A stretch of 64,000 bases of DNA from Staphylococcus saprophyticus subsp. saprophyticus ATCC 15305 = NCTC 7292 (GCF_000010125.1 NC_007350.1:1116001-1180000), one strand, 5' to 3'. Positions 30,286 to 40,474 are shown, counted from the first letter of the stretch. Notes: generated by a model from the letters alone, not told the origin. A program made the numbers and translations.

Positions 30286-31356
30286 ATGAATAAGCAATTA
30301 AGAAATAATATGATCGTATTACTGTTCGCCGTGATATTAAGTTTGATATTAAACGTAGCGCATATATTGTTGCCATTCATGTTTGGTCCTATTATTGCAA
30401 GTGTGATTTGTGTGAGGGTCTTTCGTCTAGAGATTGAATGGCCATTTTGGCTTAGTCAGATAGGTTTGGTTTTGCTAGGTGTTCAAATTGGTTCAACTTT
30501 CACTAAAAATGTAATATTAGATATTAAAGATGATTGGTTAACGATTATTTTGATTACTGTCATGTTGTTAGCCCTAGCATTAGTGATAGCATTCTTTTTC
30601 AAAAAAATTGCCAAAGTTAATACGGAAACTGCTATTCTTAGTGTGATTCCAGGGGCTTTAAGTCAAATGTTAATCATGGCGGAAGAAAATAAAAGAGCAA
30701 ATATTATGGTAGTCAGTTTGACACAAACTTCAAGGATTATTTTTGTAGTTATTCTAGTACCATTTATTTCTTACTTTTTCAGAGATAATGGTAGTAATGG
30801 TAGCCTTGAAAAGGCGACAACGAAGGTACTGACAGATGCAGTATCAATTCCCCAAATATTACTTTTAGCATTAGCAGTTTTTATTGTTTATATCATAATG
30901 AGTAAGATTAATTTTCCAACGAAACAGTTACTAGCACCGATTATAGTACTTATTAGTTGGAATTTAATTACAGGTGTAACATTTACTCTAGATAATTATA
31001 TTATTGCGTCGGCCCAGGTGATCTATATGATTCGCATTGGTCTACAAATAGCTAAGTTGCTAGATCAAATGAAAGGGAGAATTGCAGTTGCGATTGCATT
31101 TCAAAATGTACTTTTGATATTACTTGCCTTTATCATGGTGTTGCTAATTTCGATGGTGTCTAATCATTCTGTAAATGAATTGTTCCTTGGTGCTGCACCT
31201 GGTGGCATGAGCCAAATCGTATTAGTAGCAATTGAAACAGGTGCCGATGTGGCGCTGATATCGAGTTATCATATTTTTAGGATATTCTTTATTTTATTCT
31301 TAATTGCACCTTTATTAGGTCATTTACTCAAATATATAGATAGATCACATTCATAG
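30286..31356 (+). CDS. AbrB-family (COG3180-type) integral membrane protein
   Basis: 356-residue membrane protein with about 9-10 hydrophobic helices. It shows the duplicated pattern of the AbrB/YgaU duplication family: PGALSQMLIMAEE (about 130) and PGGMSQIVLVAIETGADV (about 315) are the paired motifs. Despite the name this is not the DNA-binding AbrB; physiological function is unproven. I chose the ATG at 30286 because the first TM helix begins just after it. Earlier in-frame TTG/GTG starts (30247, 30253) lack a clear ribosome binding site, and none is strong here either. A terminator follows. Confidence 0.8.
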   Translation: MNKQLRNNMIVLLFAVILSLILNVAHILLPFMFGPIIASVICVRVFRLEIEWPFWLSQIGLVLLGVQIGSTFTKNVILDIKDDWLTIILITVMLLALALVIAFFFKKIAKVNTETAILSVIPGALSQMLIMAEENKRANIMVVSLTQTSRIIFVVILVPFISYFFRDNGSNGSLEKATTKVLTDAVSIPQILLLALAVFIVYIIMSKINFPTKQLLAPIIVLISWNLITGVTFTLDNYIIASAQVIYMIRIGLQIAKLLDQMKGRIAVAIAFQNVLLILLAFIMVLLISMVSNHSVNELFLGAAPGGMSQIVLVAIETGADVALISSYHIFRIFFILFLIAPLLGHLLKYIDRSHS

Positions 31357-31422
31357 AGCTATTAGAATTTATTGATTTACTATTGAGTTTGATTAGGTAT
31401 TTTAAAATGAAATATGTTCACA

Positions 31423-31454
31423 AATAACCTTCTATGAATAGAAGGTTATTTTTT
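31423..31454 (+). terminator. Terminator after the AbrB-family gene
   Basis: Perfect 11-bp stem AATAACCTTCT/AGAAGGTTATT with a 6-nt loop, followed by TTTT. Confidence 0.9.
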
Positions 31455-31482
31455 AATGAAAACAAAATGCATAAAATAATAA

Positions 31483-31938
31483 TCAGACATTTTAAGGGGA
31501 TTATCATTAATTTCATTCCAATTTTTAAATATGGGTAACTTAATATTCTTATTTATAGGTCTACTAATGATCGGTATCGTATTATCAGTCTACGAAGGCA
31601 CAATGCCAGGCACACTACCGACACTATTCTTTTCAAATGTTCGTTATAGAACACTGTCTTGGACATTTAACATTTCAGTGTCTGTGTTTGGTGGTACGAC
31701 ACCTTTAGTAGCGACAAGGTTGGTACATGAAACTGGAAACAACCTTGCCCCAGGCTTTTATTGGTTAATAGTGAGTATTATTGGCCTTATAGTTGTCGTG
31801 TTTTTATTTAAAGACACTTCAAAACAGTCTTTAAAAGGCTCTTATCCAACTGTTTCTAATGAAAAAGAATTTAAAATAGCTGTTGAAAACCCTAAAGATT
31901 CATTATGGTGGCATTCAGAAAGCCAACAAAATAAATAA
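31483..31938 (+). pseudogene. Remnant of an MFS (ProP-like) transporter, C-terminal third only
   Basis: The open frame covers the last three or so TM helices of a metabolite/proton symporter. MIGIVLSVYEGTMPGTLPTLFFSNVRYRTLSWTFNISVSVFGGTTPL is the conserved late-TM region of ProP-type proteins, shown here only as landmark segments: YEGTMPGTLPTLFF, NISVSVFGGTTPL. In-frame stops at about 31477-31482 cut off any upstream continuation. There is no promoter or credible ribosome binding site at the ATG at 31531, and the terminator of the preceding gene lies 80 bp upstream. The N-terminal two thirds are gone, so this is a decayed gene. Confidence 0.8.
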
Positions 31939-31975
31939 TCTATTAATTACATTATGAAACAGCGATGTACTTTTT

Positions 31976-32011
31976 AATGATTTCATTTTACTTATAACAA
32001 ATGAAATCATT
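31976..32011. repeat. Perfect 12-bp inverted repeat between convergent genes
   Basis: AATGATTTCATT (31976-31987) and AATGAAATCATT (32000-32011). It lies between the transporter remnant (+) and tag (-). A T-run (ATATTTTTT) appears a few bases downstream on the plus strand; the minus-strand side has none, so it is at best a weak plus-strand terminator. Confidence 0.6.
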
Positions 32012-32112
32012 GAAAAATATTTTTTAATTTAAAAATAAGCATATAGGTTATGAATATATACGAGTCACTTTTACAAGTAATTTAGTTTAACAAATTTTAA
32101 TCATCTAATTAT

Positions 32113-32679
32113 TTAGTTATGGTTATAAATCGGCTTGTTTGGACAAGACTGCAAATGCGCATTATACAATCCAGCAGCCTCTAAAAATGAAAAAACTGTT
32201 ACTGGACCTAAAAATTTGAACCCATAACTTTTTAAAGATTTTGAAAGTTTTGTTGCACGTTCATCTACAGTAATTCGGTCACTAGGTTGTTTGTAACCAC
32301 AATTAATGGGTTCATAATCAACAGTTGACCATAAATAATCACTGAAACTACCGTAGTCTTTTTCAATTTCAAAGTAACCTTTTGCTTGACTTACAATTGC
32401 TTCTAATTTTTTTCTGTTATGTACGATATTAGGGAAAGTCATTAATTGATCAATATCCTTATCTGTCATTTTTACAATTTGATGAGGATCGAAATCATAA
32501 AATGCTTGTTCATAGGATTCTTTTTTCTTTAATATTGTTAACCATGAAAGACCAGCATGTTGAGATTCTAGTGCTAAGAGTTTAAACAATTTGAGACTAT
32601 CATATAGTGGTTGCCCCCATACTTCGTCATGATATTTTAAATAGATCGGATCTTTGGTACCAAATGCACAGTCGTTCAT
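32113..32679 (-). CDS. tag: DNA-3-methyladenine glycosylase I
   Basis: Removes 3-methyladenine from alkylated DNA. With the ATG at 32679 as start, zinc ligands fall at C4, H17, H175 and C179, and the catalytic Glu at E38 (LESQHAGLSW). These are the same positions I recall for E. coli Tag, which supports this start over the GTG at 32688. That GTG also lies inside the GGAGTG ribosome binding site. Length 188 aa. It is one of two minus-strand genes in the window and diverges from the valS leader. Confidence 0.95.
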   Translation of the reverse strand: MNDCAFGTKDPIYLKYHDEVWGQPLYDSLKLFKLLALESQHAGLSWLTILKKKESYEQAFYDFDPHQIVKMTDKDIDQLMTFPNIVHNRKKLEAIVSQAKGYFEIEKDYGSFSDYLWSTVDYEPINCGYKQPSDRITVDERATKLSKSLKSYGFKFLGPVTVFSFLEAAGLYNAHLQSCPNKPIYNHN

Positions 32680-32697
32680 AAATTTCACTCCATTTTA

Positions 32698-32726
32698 TTG
32701 ACTTATTTTAACATCCATTATACTAT
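32698..32726 (+). promoter_or_regulatory. Promoter of the valS leader
   Basis: TTGACT (32698-32703), a 17-bp spacer and TACTAT (32721-32726). It starts 19 bp beyond the tag start codon, so the divergent tag and valS promoters share this short region. Confidence 0.75.
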
Positions 32727-32739
32727 AATTAAGTAAATA

Positions 32740-33002
32740 AATATTGTCTACTGGGAAGAGTAAATAGGCTTGAATTTAACAGAGAGTACAAGAATGCTGA
32801 AAATGTACAATTTAACTTATTGAAGGTAGCCCACATTGAACTTTAACTGAACACTAATCATATGAAGATATCTGTTTAATAGGTTAAAGCGTGCTTGAGC
32901 GTTAATCATGTAATTAAGTGCTTGAAATTAGTTTGTAATTTCTTGAATTTAGGTGGTACCACGGAATATCCGTCCTATTTTGATAGGGCGGATATTTTTT
33001 AT
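32740..33002 (+). ncRNA. T-box leader of valS (tRNA-Val sensing)
   Basis: Stem I carries the specifier loop: 5' side AAGAGTA after ACTGGG, 3' side GAAGGTAG before CCCA. This puts the Val codon GTA at 32826-32828. AGAGAG (near 32781) and the apical loop with GCTGAAAA are typical. The T-box TTTAGGTGGTACCACGG lies at about 32948-32964; its UGGU bulge suits a tRNA ending ACCA. Terminator stem AATATCCGTCCTA/TAGGGCGGATATT (32965-32996) with a T-run. Confidence 0.93.
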
Positions 33003-33023
33003 TTTTAAGGAGGATTTTAACAC

Positions 33024-35654
33024 ATGGAAATGAAACCAAAATATAATCCAAGGGAAGTTGAGTCTGGACGTTATGACCAATGGGTAAACAGTGGATATTT
33101 TAAAGCAAAAGATGATCAATCTAAAGAAACATATACAATCGTTATTCCGCCTCCAAATGTAACTGGTAAATTACATCTTGGTCATGCTTGGGATACAACA
33201 TTACAAGATATATTGACACGTATGAAACGCATGCAGGGTTACGATACCTTATATCTGCCAGGCATGGATCATGCAGGCATTGCGACACAAGCTAAAGTAG
33301 AAGCAAAATTAAATGAACAAGGTTTATCTCGACATGATTTAGGAAGAGAAAAATTCTTGGAGCAAGCATGGGACTGGAAAGAGGAATATGCAAACTTTAT
33401 CAGACAACAATGGGCTAAACTTGGTCTTGGTCTAGATTATAGTAGAGAAAGATTCACATTGGATGAAGGTTTAAGTAAAGCAGTTAAAAAAGTATTCGTT
33501 GATATGTACAATAAAGGTTTGATTTATCGTGGCGAATATATTATTAATTGGGATCCTATTGCGCGCACGGCTTTATCTGATATTGAAGTTATACATGAAG
33601 ATGTGCAAGGCAAATTTTACCATTTTAAATATCCTTATGCAGATGGTAATGGTTATATTGAAATTGCAACGACGCGTCCAGAAACGATGTTAGGTGACAC
33701 TGCAATTGTGGTTAACCCGAATGATGAACGTTATAAAGACGTAATAGGTAAAACAGTTATTTTACCTATTGTAGGTAGAGAATTACCAATATTGGCTGAT
33801 GAATATGTAGATATTGAATTTGGTAGTGGTGCGATGAAAGTTACACCTGCGCATGACCCAAATGATTTTGAAATAGGTAATCGACATGATTTAGAGCGTA
33901 TTATTGTCATGGATGAATCAGGTAAGATGAATGACAAAGCTGATAAATACCAAGGCATGGATCGTTTTGATTGTCGTGAACAATTAGTAAAAGATTTAGA
34001 AGCAGAAAACCTAGTCATTAAAATTGAAGAGCATGAACATTCAGTTGGTCATTCTGAACGTTCTGGTGCAGTCGTAGAACCTTATTTATCTACACAATGG
34101 TTCGTTAAGATGAAACCACTTGCTGAACAAGCATTAAATAACCAAAAAACAGACGACAGAATCGATTTTGTTCCAGCCCGCTTTGAAAAAACATTTAATC
34201 GATGGATGGAAGAAATTCGAGATTGGACAATATCTAGACAACTTTGGTGGGGGCATCAAATTCCAGCATGGTACCATAAGGAAACTGGTGAAATATTTGT
34301 AGGTGAGCATGAACCAGAAGATATTGAAAACTGGGTACAAGATGAAGATGTCTTGGATACTTGGTTCTCCAGTGCTTTATGGCCGTTTTCTACACTAGGC
34401 TGGCCTGATGTCGAAGCAGATGACTTCCAACGTTATTTCCCAACAAATGCTTTAGTGACTGGTTATGATATTATCTTTTTCTGGGTAGCTAGAATGATTT
34501 TCCAAGGATTAGAATTTACTGGAAAACGTCCGTTCAATGATGTATTATTACATGGATTGGTTCGTGCGGAAGATGGCCGTAAGATGAGTAAATCGCTCGG
34601 TAATGGTGTTGACCCAATGGATGTTATTGATGAATATGGCGCTGATAGTTTACGCTATTTCTTAGCCACAGGATCGTCACCAGGTCATGATTTACGTTAT
34701 TCTACTGAAAAAGTGGAGTCTATATGGAATTTTATTAACAAAATTTGGAATGCTGCGAGATTCAGTATTATGAATATTGGTGAAGACTTTACGGTAGAAC
34801 AAGTTGACTTATCAGGTGATTTATCACTTGCTGACAAGTGGATTTTAACTCGCTTAAACGAAACAATTGAGAATGTAACGGAATTAAGTGATAAATATGA
34901 GTTTGGTGAAGTAGGCAGAACGTTATATAATTTCATATGGGATGAATTCTGTGATTGGTATATTGAAATGAGTAAGATACCAATGAATGGTGAAGACGAA
35001 GCACAGAAACAAATCACGCGCTCTGTACTTACTTATGTACTAGATAATACGATGAGAATGCTACACCCATTCATGCCATTTGTGACTGAACAAATTTGGC
35101 AAAATTTACCTCACGAAGGTGAAACAATTGTTAAAGCTGCTTGGCCAAAAGTAAACGAAGCGCTTGTTTTTGATGACAGTAAAGAAACAATGCAGCAACT
35201 CGTTGAAATTATAAAATCTGTGAGACAGTCACGCTTAGAAGTGGATACACCTTTATCTAAGGCGATTCCAATTTTCATTAAAGCAAAAGATGAAAATATT
35301 AAAGAAACATTGTTGAATAATTCAAATTATATAGATAGATTTTGTCATCCAAGTGAATTAACGATTGATACAACAATTGAAATTCCTGAAAAAGCAATGA
35401 CATCTGTAACGACAGCCGGTGAAGTTGTACTTCCATTAGAAGGTTTGATTGATATGGATAAAGAGATTGCACGTTTAGAAAATGAACTTTTAAAATGGGA
35501 AAAAGAGCTAGATCGAGTAAATAAAAAATTAGCAAATGAAAACTTCGTCAATAAAGCACCTGAAAAAGTGATTAATGAAGAACGTGAGAAAAAGCAAACC
35601 TATCAAGAGAAATATGATGGTGTTAAATTACGAATTAATCAATTAAAAGCATAG
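33024..35654 (+). CDS. valS: Valyl-tRNA synthetase
   Basis: Class Ia synthetase with an editing domain. The HIGH motif appears as [14 protein letters not shown] and the KMSKS motif as [10 protein letters not shown]. The CP1 editing insert includes [13 protein letters not shown]. The anticodon-binding domain is followed by the C-terminal coiled-coil arm (about 810-876, Lys/Glu-rich). Length 876 aa. AGGAGG precedes the ATG. It is controlled by the T-box immediately upstream and is followed 11 bp later by folC. Confidence 0.97.
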   Translation: MEMKPKYNPREVESGRYDQWVNSGYFKAKDDQSKETYTIVIPPPNVTGKLHLGHAWDTTLQDILTRMKRMQGYDTLYLPGMDHAGIATQAKVEAKLNEQGLSRHDLGREKFLEQAWDWKEEYANFIRQQWAKLGLGLDYSRERFTLDEGLSKAVKKVFVDMYNKGLIYRGEYIINWDPIARTALSDIEVIHEDVQGKFYHFKYPYADGNGYIEIATTRPETMLGDTAIVVNPNDERYKDVIGKTVILPIVGRELPILADEYVDIEFGSGAMKVTPAHDPNDFEIGNRHDLERIIVMDESGKMNDKADKYQGMDRFDCREQLVKDLEAENLVIKIEEHEHSVGHSERSGAVVEPYLSTQWFVKMKPLAEQALNNQKTDDRIDFVPARFEKTFNRWMEEIRDWTISRQLWWGHQIPAWYHKETGEIFVGEHEPEDIENWVQDEDVLDTWFSSALWPFSTLGWPDVEADDFQRYFPTNALVTGYDIIFFWVARMIFQGLEFTGKRPFNDVLLHGLVRAEDGRKMSKSLGNGVDPMDVIDEYGADSLRYFLATGSSPGHDLRYSTEKVESIWNFINKIWNAARFSIMNIGEDFTVEQVDLSGDLSLADKWILTRLNETIENVTELSDKYEFGEVGRTLYNFIWDEFCDWYIEMSKIPMNGEDEAQKQITRSVLTYVLDNTMRMLHPFMPFVTEQIWQNLPHEGETIVKAAWPKVNEALVFDDSKETMQQLVEIIKSVRQSRLEVDTPLSKAIPIFIKAKDENIKETLLNNSNYIDRFCHPSELTIDTTIEIPEKAMTSVTTAGEVVLPLEGLIDMDKEIARLENELLKWEKELDRVNKKLANENFVNKAPEKVINEEREKKQTYQEKYDGVKLRINQLKA

Positions 35655-35665
35655 GAGTCCTTAAG

Positions 35666-36940
35666 ATGAATTACCTAGATAGCTTATATTGGATACACGA
35701 GCGAACTAAGTTTGGTATAAAGCCAGGCGTCAAACGCATGGAATGGATGCTAGAGCGCTTGAATAATCCACAATTTAATATAAATGGTATTCATGTAGGT
35801 GGTACAAATGGTAAAGGATCGACCGTTTCATATTTGAGATCAGCACTTGTTGATAACGGATATGAAGTGGGCACATTCACTTCGCCATTTATCGAGACCT
35901 TCAATGAACGCATTAGTTTAAATGGGAATCCAATAAGTGATGATGAGATTGTTGCACTCGTTCAACACGTCAAACCCGTCAGTGAAGCATTAGAAATAGA
36001 AACAGAACTTGGCACTGCTACCGAATTTGAAATTATAACAACAATGATGTTTTTATATTTTGGAGAAATTCATCCAGTAGATTTTGTTATAGTCGAAGCA
36101 GGATTAGGTATTAAAAATGATTCGACTAATGTATTTAAACCAATATTATCAATCCTTACAAGTATTGGGTTAGATCATACAGACCTTTTAGGTGATACTT
36201 ATGTAGATATCGCGAAAGACAAAGGCGCTATCGTTAAACCTAATACACCTGTTATTTATGCCGTGAAAAACGATGAAGCACTTAAAGTGATTAGAGATTA
36301 TGTTGAGCAACAAGAGGCTGAAGGCATCGAATTAGATCGCGATATTAGTATTATTTCAGAAGATGAAGAATTTACTTATCGCTATAAAGATTATGAATTA
36401 GAAACACTACTTCTGAATATGGTCGGTGAACATCAAAAAGAAAATGCAGCTCTAGCGATTACGGCATTAATTGAATTAAATGAAGATGGTATCGTTGATT
36501 TAGATTTCAATAAAATGATAGATGGTATAGAATCCGTAAGTTGGACTGGTAGAATTGAACAAGTAAAAGATCAGCCTTTAATGATTATGGATGGAGCGCA
36601 TAATGTAGAAAGCGTAGAAGCGTTAATTAGCACAATTAAGCAATATTACAACATAGAAAATATAGATATCTTGTTTTCAGCAATTAAAGGAAAGCCCATC
36701 AATGCCATGGTAGATCAACTTAAAACGATTGCATCGACATTCTATATTACTGATTTTGATTTCCCGAAAGCCTTAACAAAAGAAGAGATTTTTGAAGACG
36801 TCAGATACGATCAAAAAGCACTTGTTGATGATTATGTTAAGTTTATAGAAACTTATGAGGGTGAAGGTTTAATCATTACTGGCAGTTTATACTTTATTAG
36901 CGAAGTAAAATCTAAAGTGAATTTTAATGAGAGCAATTAG
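35666..36940 (+). CDS. folC: Folylpolyglutamate synthase (dihydrofolate synthase family)
   Basis: Adds glutamate to folates (and possibly to dihydropteroate). The ATP site is VGGTNGKGSTV; the Mur-ligase-type motifs DGAHNVESVEAL and GLGIKNDSTNVF are present. Length 424 aa. It follows valS at 11 bp and is probably co-transcribed from the T-box promoter. The nearest terminator lies 155 bp downstream. Confidence 0.93.
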   Translation: MNYLDSLYWIHERTKFGIKPGVKRMEWMLERLNNPQFNINGIHVGGTNGKGSTVSYLRSALVDNGYEVGTFTSPFIETFNERISLNGNPISDDEIVALVQHVKPVSEALEIETELGTATEFEIITTMMFLYFGEIHPVDFVIVEAGLGIKNDSTNVFKPILSILTSIGLDHTDLLGDTYVDIAKDKGAIVKPNTPVIYAVKNDEALKVIRDYVEQQEAEGIELDRDISIISEDEEFTYRYKDYELETLLLNMVGEHQKENAALAITALIELNEDGIVDLDFNKMIDGIESVSWTGRIEQVKDQPLMIMDGAHNVESVEALISTIKQYYNIENIDILFSAIKGKPINAMVDQLKTIASTFYITDFDFPKALTKEEIFEDVRYDQKALVDDYVKFIETYEGEGLIITGSLYFISEVKSKVNFNESN

Positions 36941-37096
36941 GACATAAATGATGCATATTTTAAAGTATAGCAATATGTCTAGTTATATGAGCTTGAGTTT
37001 AATACTACCTAAACTGAAACTTATTCGTAAGTGCTACTAAAATTCTATATGGTTTACTAATGTTAAAGTTCTTTAGTGAAGCGTAACTTTAAGATT

Positions 37097-37138
37097 AACA
37101 GGCTGAGACATCATTGATGTTTCAGCCTGTTGTTGTTT
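37097..37138 (+). terminator. Terminator downstream of folC
   Basis: About 16-bp stem AACAGGCTGAGACATCA/TGATGTTTCAGCCTGTT with a tiny loop and a GTTGTTTT tail. It is preceded by an 8-bp inverted repeat TTAAAGTT (37063-37070) / AACTTTAA (37085-37092). The 110 bp before that (36941-37062) show no feature. Confidence 0.85.
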
Positions 37139-37200
37139 TAGTTTCAATGATATACGTGTGAGGTAATATATTATTATGAAGAAAATATGTATTTATGATA

Positions 37201-37242
37201 GAAATTCAACGTAGTAAACGGGCGCTAAGCGTATTGAATTTC
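37201..37242. repeat. Inverted repeat upstream of the prenyl-synthase-like gene
   Basis: GAAATTCAA (37201-37209) and TTGAATTTC (37234-37242) enclose a GC-richer 24-bp centre (ACGGGCGCTAAGCG) in otherwise AT-rich sequence, 80 bp before the next start codon. No T-run follows, so it is not a terminator. It could be an operator or leader hairpin. Confidence 0.45.
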
Positions 37243-37322
37243 GTCTAAAAATGAAACATATATTTCCTATTTAAATTTGGTGTTATATGATAGTATTTAC
37301 GAAGGGGAGGTATGAGAATAAA

Positions 37323-38141
37323 ATGGCAGACAAGAAATTCCCAAAAGATGCAATGCGAGTTTTAAAAGAGACAAGCCGAACTTTTTATATACCGATTACT
37401 TTTTTAGAAAAAGAATTAAAGCATACGGTAGCTTCTGCGTATCTCGTATTACGAGCAATAGATGAAATTGAAGACCATGAAGCATTAAGTAACGATATGA
37501 AATACAATACGCTCATGCAAATAAGTGAATTATTTAAGGAAACATTCGACGAGGATAAATATTTACAAATTTTAGCGCCTGTTAAAAATGACATGCCTGA
37601 AGTTACAATACGATTAGGCGAATGGATAGATGCTTGTCCAGAACATACGAGAGCTGTTGTATTAGAGGCTTCAAGTGAGATGGCGTATGGTATGGCAAAA
37701 TGGGCGAAAGCCAATTGGGATATCCATACTAAAGCGGATTTAGATGACTATACATATTATGTTGCAGGACTTGTTGGTGTGATGCTTTCACAACTTTGGG
37801 ATCTTTGCGCTGGCGTTAAAACAGACCGAGATTTAGCTATAGGATATGGTCGAGGTTTACAAGCTGTAAATATTCTGAGAAATCAACATGAAGATTATGA
37901 AGAACGAGGCGTAAGTTTTGTTCCAGATGATTGGGACAGAGATGACTTGTTCGAATATGCTGAAGATAATTTAGCTAAAGCTGATGCTTATATGAAAGAC
38001 ATTAATAAAAAGACAATATTATTATTTTGTCGCTTACCATTGGCACTTGCACATAAATCGCTTAAAGCGATGCAAAATGGACGTGAAAAAATATCACGTT
38101 CTGAAGTAGAAGAAACAGTTGAAGAAATACAAAAAGATTAA
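37323..38141 (+). CDS. Squalene/phytoene synthase-family protein, function unknown
   Basis: 272-residue all-helical protein of the head-to-head trans-isoprenyl synthase fold. The first Asp-rich motif is DEIED (47-51) within YLVLRAIDEIEDHE. The second, normally DVGED after NILR, reads NQHED here (AVNILRNQHEDYEERG), so its first Asp is Asn and the last Asp is kept. It is not close to other carotenoid genes. I chose the ATG at 37323 (GGGGAGG upstream, spacing long at 12 bases); the ATG at 37287 precedes that Shine-Dalgarno. Substrate unknown; activity of the family type should not be assumed. Confidence 0.8.
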   Translation: MADKKFPKDAMRVLKETSRTFYIPITFLEKELKHTVASAYLVLRAIDEIEDHEALSNDMKYNTLMQISELFKETFDEDKYLQILAPVKNDMPEVTIRLGEWIDACPEHTRAVVLEASSEMAYGMAKWAKANWDIHTKADLDDYTYYVAGLVGVMLSQLWDLCAGVKTDRDLAIGYGRGLQAVNILRNQHEDYEERGVSFVPDDWDRDDLFEYAEDNLAKADAYMKDINKKTILLFCRLPLALAHKSLKAMQNGREKISRSEVEETVEEIQKD

Positions 38142-38173
38142 TGATGCATTAAAAATGTCTCAGTTAGAATTAA

Positions 38174-38222
38174 TAAAGAAACAGCAATCAAATTTATATT
38201 TGATTGCTGTTTCTTTATTTTA
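38174..38222 (+). terminator. Terminator after the prenyl-synthase-like gene
   Basis: Perfect 20-bp stem (38174-38193 with 38198-38217) and a 4-nt loop followed by a T-rich tail; the strongest hairpin in the window. Confidence 0.92.
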
Positions 38223-38372
38223 GTGAGTATATACAAACTATTGCTAATTATAACTTTCATTTCAGAACAAAAAATAAATTTAAATTTAAGATTATATTAA
38301 TATTATCTGTTTTTGTTAATTTTGTTATTTAATAAATAAATCATGTTATAATGGGTGATAGGAGGTGCTTAA

Positions 38373-39083
38373 GTGTTTCTATTGTTTTTAATTTGCCCTA
38401 TTTTATTTAGTTATTTATATCAGTTAAGTTTTGTAGAGAAGCTTGATTTGACTTACTTTAAATTACGTTCGCATTGCGATTATTGTTATCGACAACTTCG
38501 AATTTATGAAATGATCCCGATATTTAGCTTTTTATTTCAAAGAGGTAAAACGACATGTTGTAATAAACAACTCAATCGTTGTTATTTCGTTGGTGAAAGT
38601 CTTGCTTTATTACCAGTATTTTTTGTACTACAATATAACACTTTATTAAACATAGATTATTCCACTTTTTTACTCATTTATTTATTCTTACTTGTGCTTG
38701 CACTTTATGATATTGCTACCTTTTCAATCCCCTTACATATGCTGTTTATTTTTACATTTTGTATTTGTGTTATAGTACCGATACACTTCATTTCTTTTTT
38801 ACTCGTAAGTAGTTTACTTCATTTAATATATTTCTTTTGTAATAAATCAATTGGATACGGAGACATTCTTGTCTTCTCTGTATTAGCATTAGCACTGCCG
38901 TTTTCTTTATTTAGATACCTTTTTTTATTTACTTTTATTATCGGTGGCGTATTTGCGTTATTTCATTTCATATTTTTTAGAAATACCAAACAGTGTGTAC
39001 CACTGATTCCTTTTATCTTTTTTGCATTTAATCTCACAATCATATTCCAACAAAGTATAAGCTACGGAGTGAAGTTCTTATGA
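38373..39083 (+). CDS. comC: Prepilin peptidase, ComC-type
   Basis: Membrane aspartic protease that cleaves and methylates type IV prepilin-like (competence pseudopilin) precursors. The cytoplasmic loop has two Cys pairs (HCDYC and TTCC), as in the zinc-binding A24A family. Catalytic Asp residues lie in ALYDIATF and in GYGDIL (the GxGD motif). About 7 TM helices in 236 aa. GTG start with AGGAGG. It overlaps radC by 4 bases. -10-like TATAAT near 38346. Confidence 0.88.
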
Positions 39084-39760
39084 AAATAAATGATCTCGCA
39101 AATCATCAAAAACCCAGGGAGCGTATGTTAAATTATGGTGCCTCTCATCTATCACATGCTGAATTACTAGCAATTTTAATTAATACTGGTAGAAAAGGAT
39201 ATTCTAGTTTAGATATTGCGAATGAATTACTTAAATCTATTGTGAATTTAAAAGAATTAAAGCATCTATCAATTAATGATTTAAATAAAATCAAAGGCGT
39301 TGGACTATACAAAGCACTCACTTTAAAAGCTGCTTTTGAATTAGGTGAACGAATGCATTCTGGAAGTGTTGATGATAAAATTCAAATCAATAACCCTAAA
39401 GATGCAGCAGACTTTATGATGGGGAAAATGGAACATTTAACTCAAGAAAAATTTATAGCGTTATTTTTAAATTCTAAGAATATCATTATCAAGCAAAAAA
39501 CAATTTTTATGGGGACATTGAATAGTGCTATTGTGCATCCTCGAGAAATCTACAGTGAAGCAGTTAAATGTGCAAGTAATGCAATTATTGTCCTTCATAA
39601 CCATCCTTCAGGCGATACTACACCATCACTAGAGGATATTAAAACTACAGATAGATTACGAGAATGTGGAGATATATTAGGCATACAATTATTAGATCAT
39701 GTCATTATTGGTGATCATACATATTTAAGTATGGTTGAAGAAGGTTACTTTGACATATAA
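39080..39760 (+). CDS. radC: RadC family JAB1/MPN-domain protein
   Basis: 226 aa. N-terminal helix-hairpin-helix region ([32 protein letters not shown]), then a JAMM metalloprotease-like domain with the [13 protein letters not shown] metal motif. Despite the name, a direct role in repair is unproven. The gene overlaps comC by 4 bases, consistent with joint expression and with reports of competence-linked radC in other Firmicutes. Confidence 0.93.
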
Positions 39761-39836
39761 TAGAATGTCTAATTTCAATTTTTTGTTATAAAATAGATGA
39801 GGTATAATGAAATAGTTAACTAAGGAGGGAGAATGT

Positions 39837-40118
39837 TTGGGGATTTTATTTTTAATTGGGCTATTAATTCCAGTTGTATATTTAATGCAACTGACAAAAA
39901 AGAAAGTAGCTATTAATTTGAAACGGACAATAAATACAATTGTCATCTCGATCATTAGTGTTTTAATAGTAACCATTTTATTTATTGTCTTTAATCATGC
40001 GAAAATTGAGATATGGCATACTGTTATCAGTGCAATCATTGTATCAATCGTATGGGCATTATTATTAAGCGCGTGTTATTATGTTTATCAAATACTTTCT
40101 AATAATGTAAAAAAATAA
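39837..40118 (+). CDS. Small membrane protein with three predicted TM helices, unknown function
   Basis: 93 aa with hydrophobic stretches at about 2-16, 30-50 and 62-85 separated by basic turns (TKKKVAINLKRT). The TTG at 39837 has GGAGGG 7 bases upstream; the ATG at 39833 is in another frame and gives only a short peptide. A TATAAT at about 39804 suggests its own promoter, 75 bp after radC. I recognise no family. Confidence 0.7.
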   Translation: MGILFLIGLLIPVVYLMQLTKKKVAINLKRTINTIVISIISVLIVTILFIVFNHAKIEIWHTVISAIIVSIVWALLLSACYYVYQILSNNVKK

Positions 40119-40371
40119 GTTGTTTCTTTTAAATATAGTAATAGTTGATGTATGACTGAATTAAGTATGATTAAATTTCAACCATGAATGCATTATAAAA
40201 ATAATTTGATGTAGAAAGCTAAAATCAAAATTTCGATTAATCATTTCATGCTCCAATTCAAGAATGGATGACAATGTTACGGTTCATCTATAAACTAAAG
40301 CGCATGCAAAACCATCGCTAATTTTGAGTTAAAAACAGTTTTATAACGTAGAGATGTTTATCACTATGCAT
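40119..40371. other. Gene-free stretch between convergent small genes
   Basis: About 250 bp, AT-rich. I see no ORF with a ribosome binding site, no strong hairpin and no promoter in it. The minus-strand terminator at 40372-40405 closes its right edge. Confidence 0.6.
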
Positions 40372-40405
40372 TAAAAAAGCCTGAGGCATCTATTCATGCC
40401 TCAGG
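40372..40405 (-). terminator. Minus-strand terminator for the small membrane gene at 40475-40654
   Basis: Perfect 11-bp stem GCCTGAGGCAT/ATGCCTCAGGC with a 5-6-nt loop. On the minus strand it is followed by TTTTTT; on the plus strand there is no T-run, so it serves the minus-strand gene. Confidence 0.88.
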
Positions 40406-40474
40406 CTCAGATTATTCACATGCATCTTACTCAAATGAATCTATTCACTGTTTTCCAATTTCACAAATATTAAT

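Noticed and set aside
29879-30376. Minus-strand 165-codon ORF across the end of hemL
   Set aside because: Overlaps hemL, the hem terminator and the next gene; no initiation signal and no family features.
31976-32011. Bidirectional terminator between the transporter remnant and tag
   Set aside because: The stem is perfect but no T-run follows directly on either strand, so I list it only as an inverted repeat.
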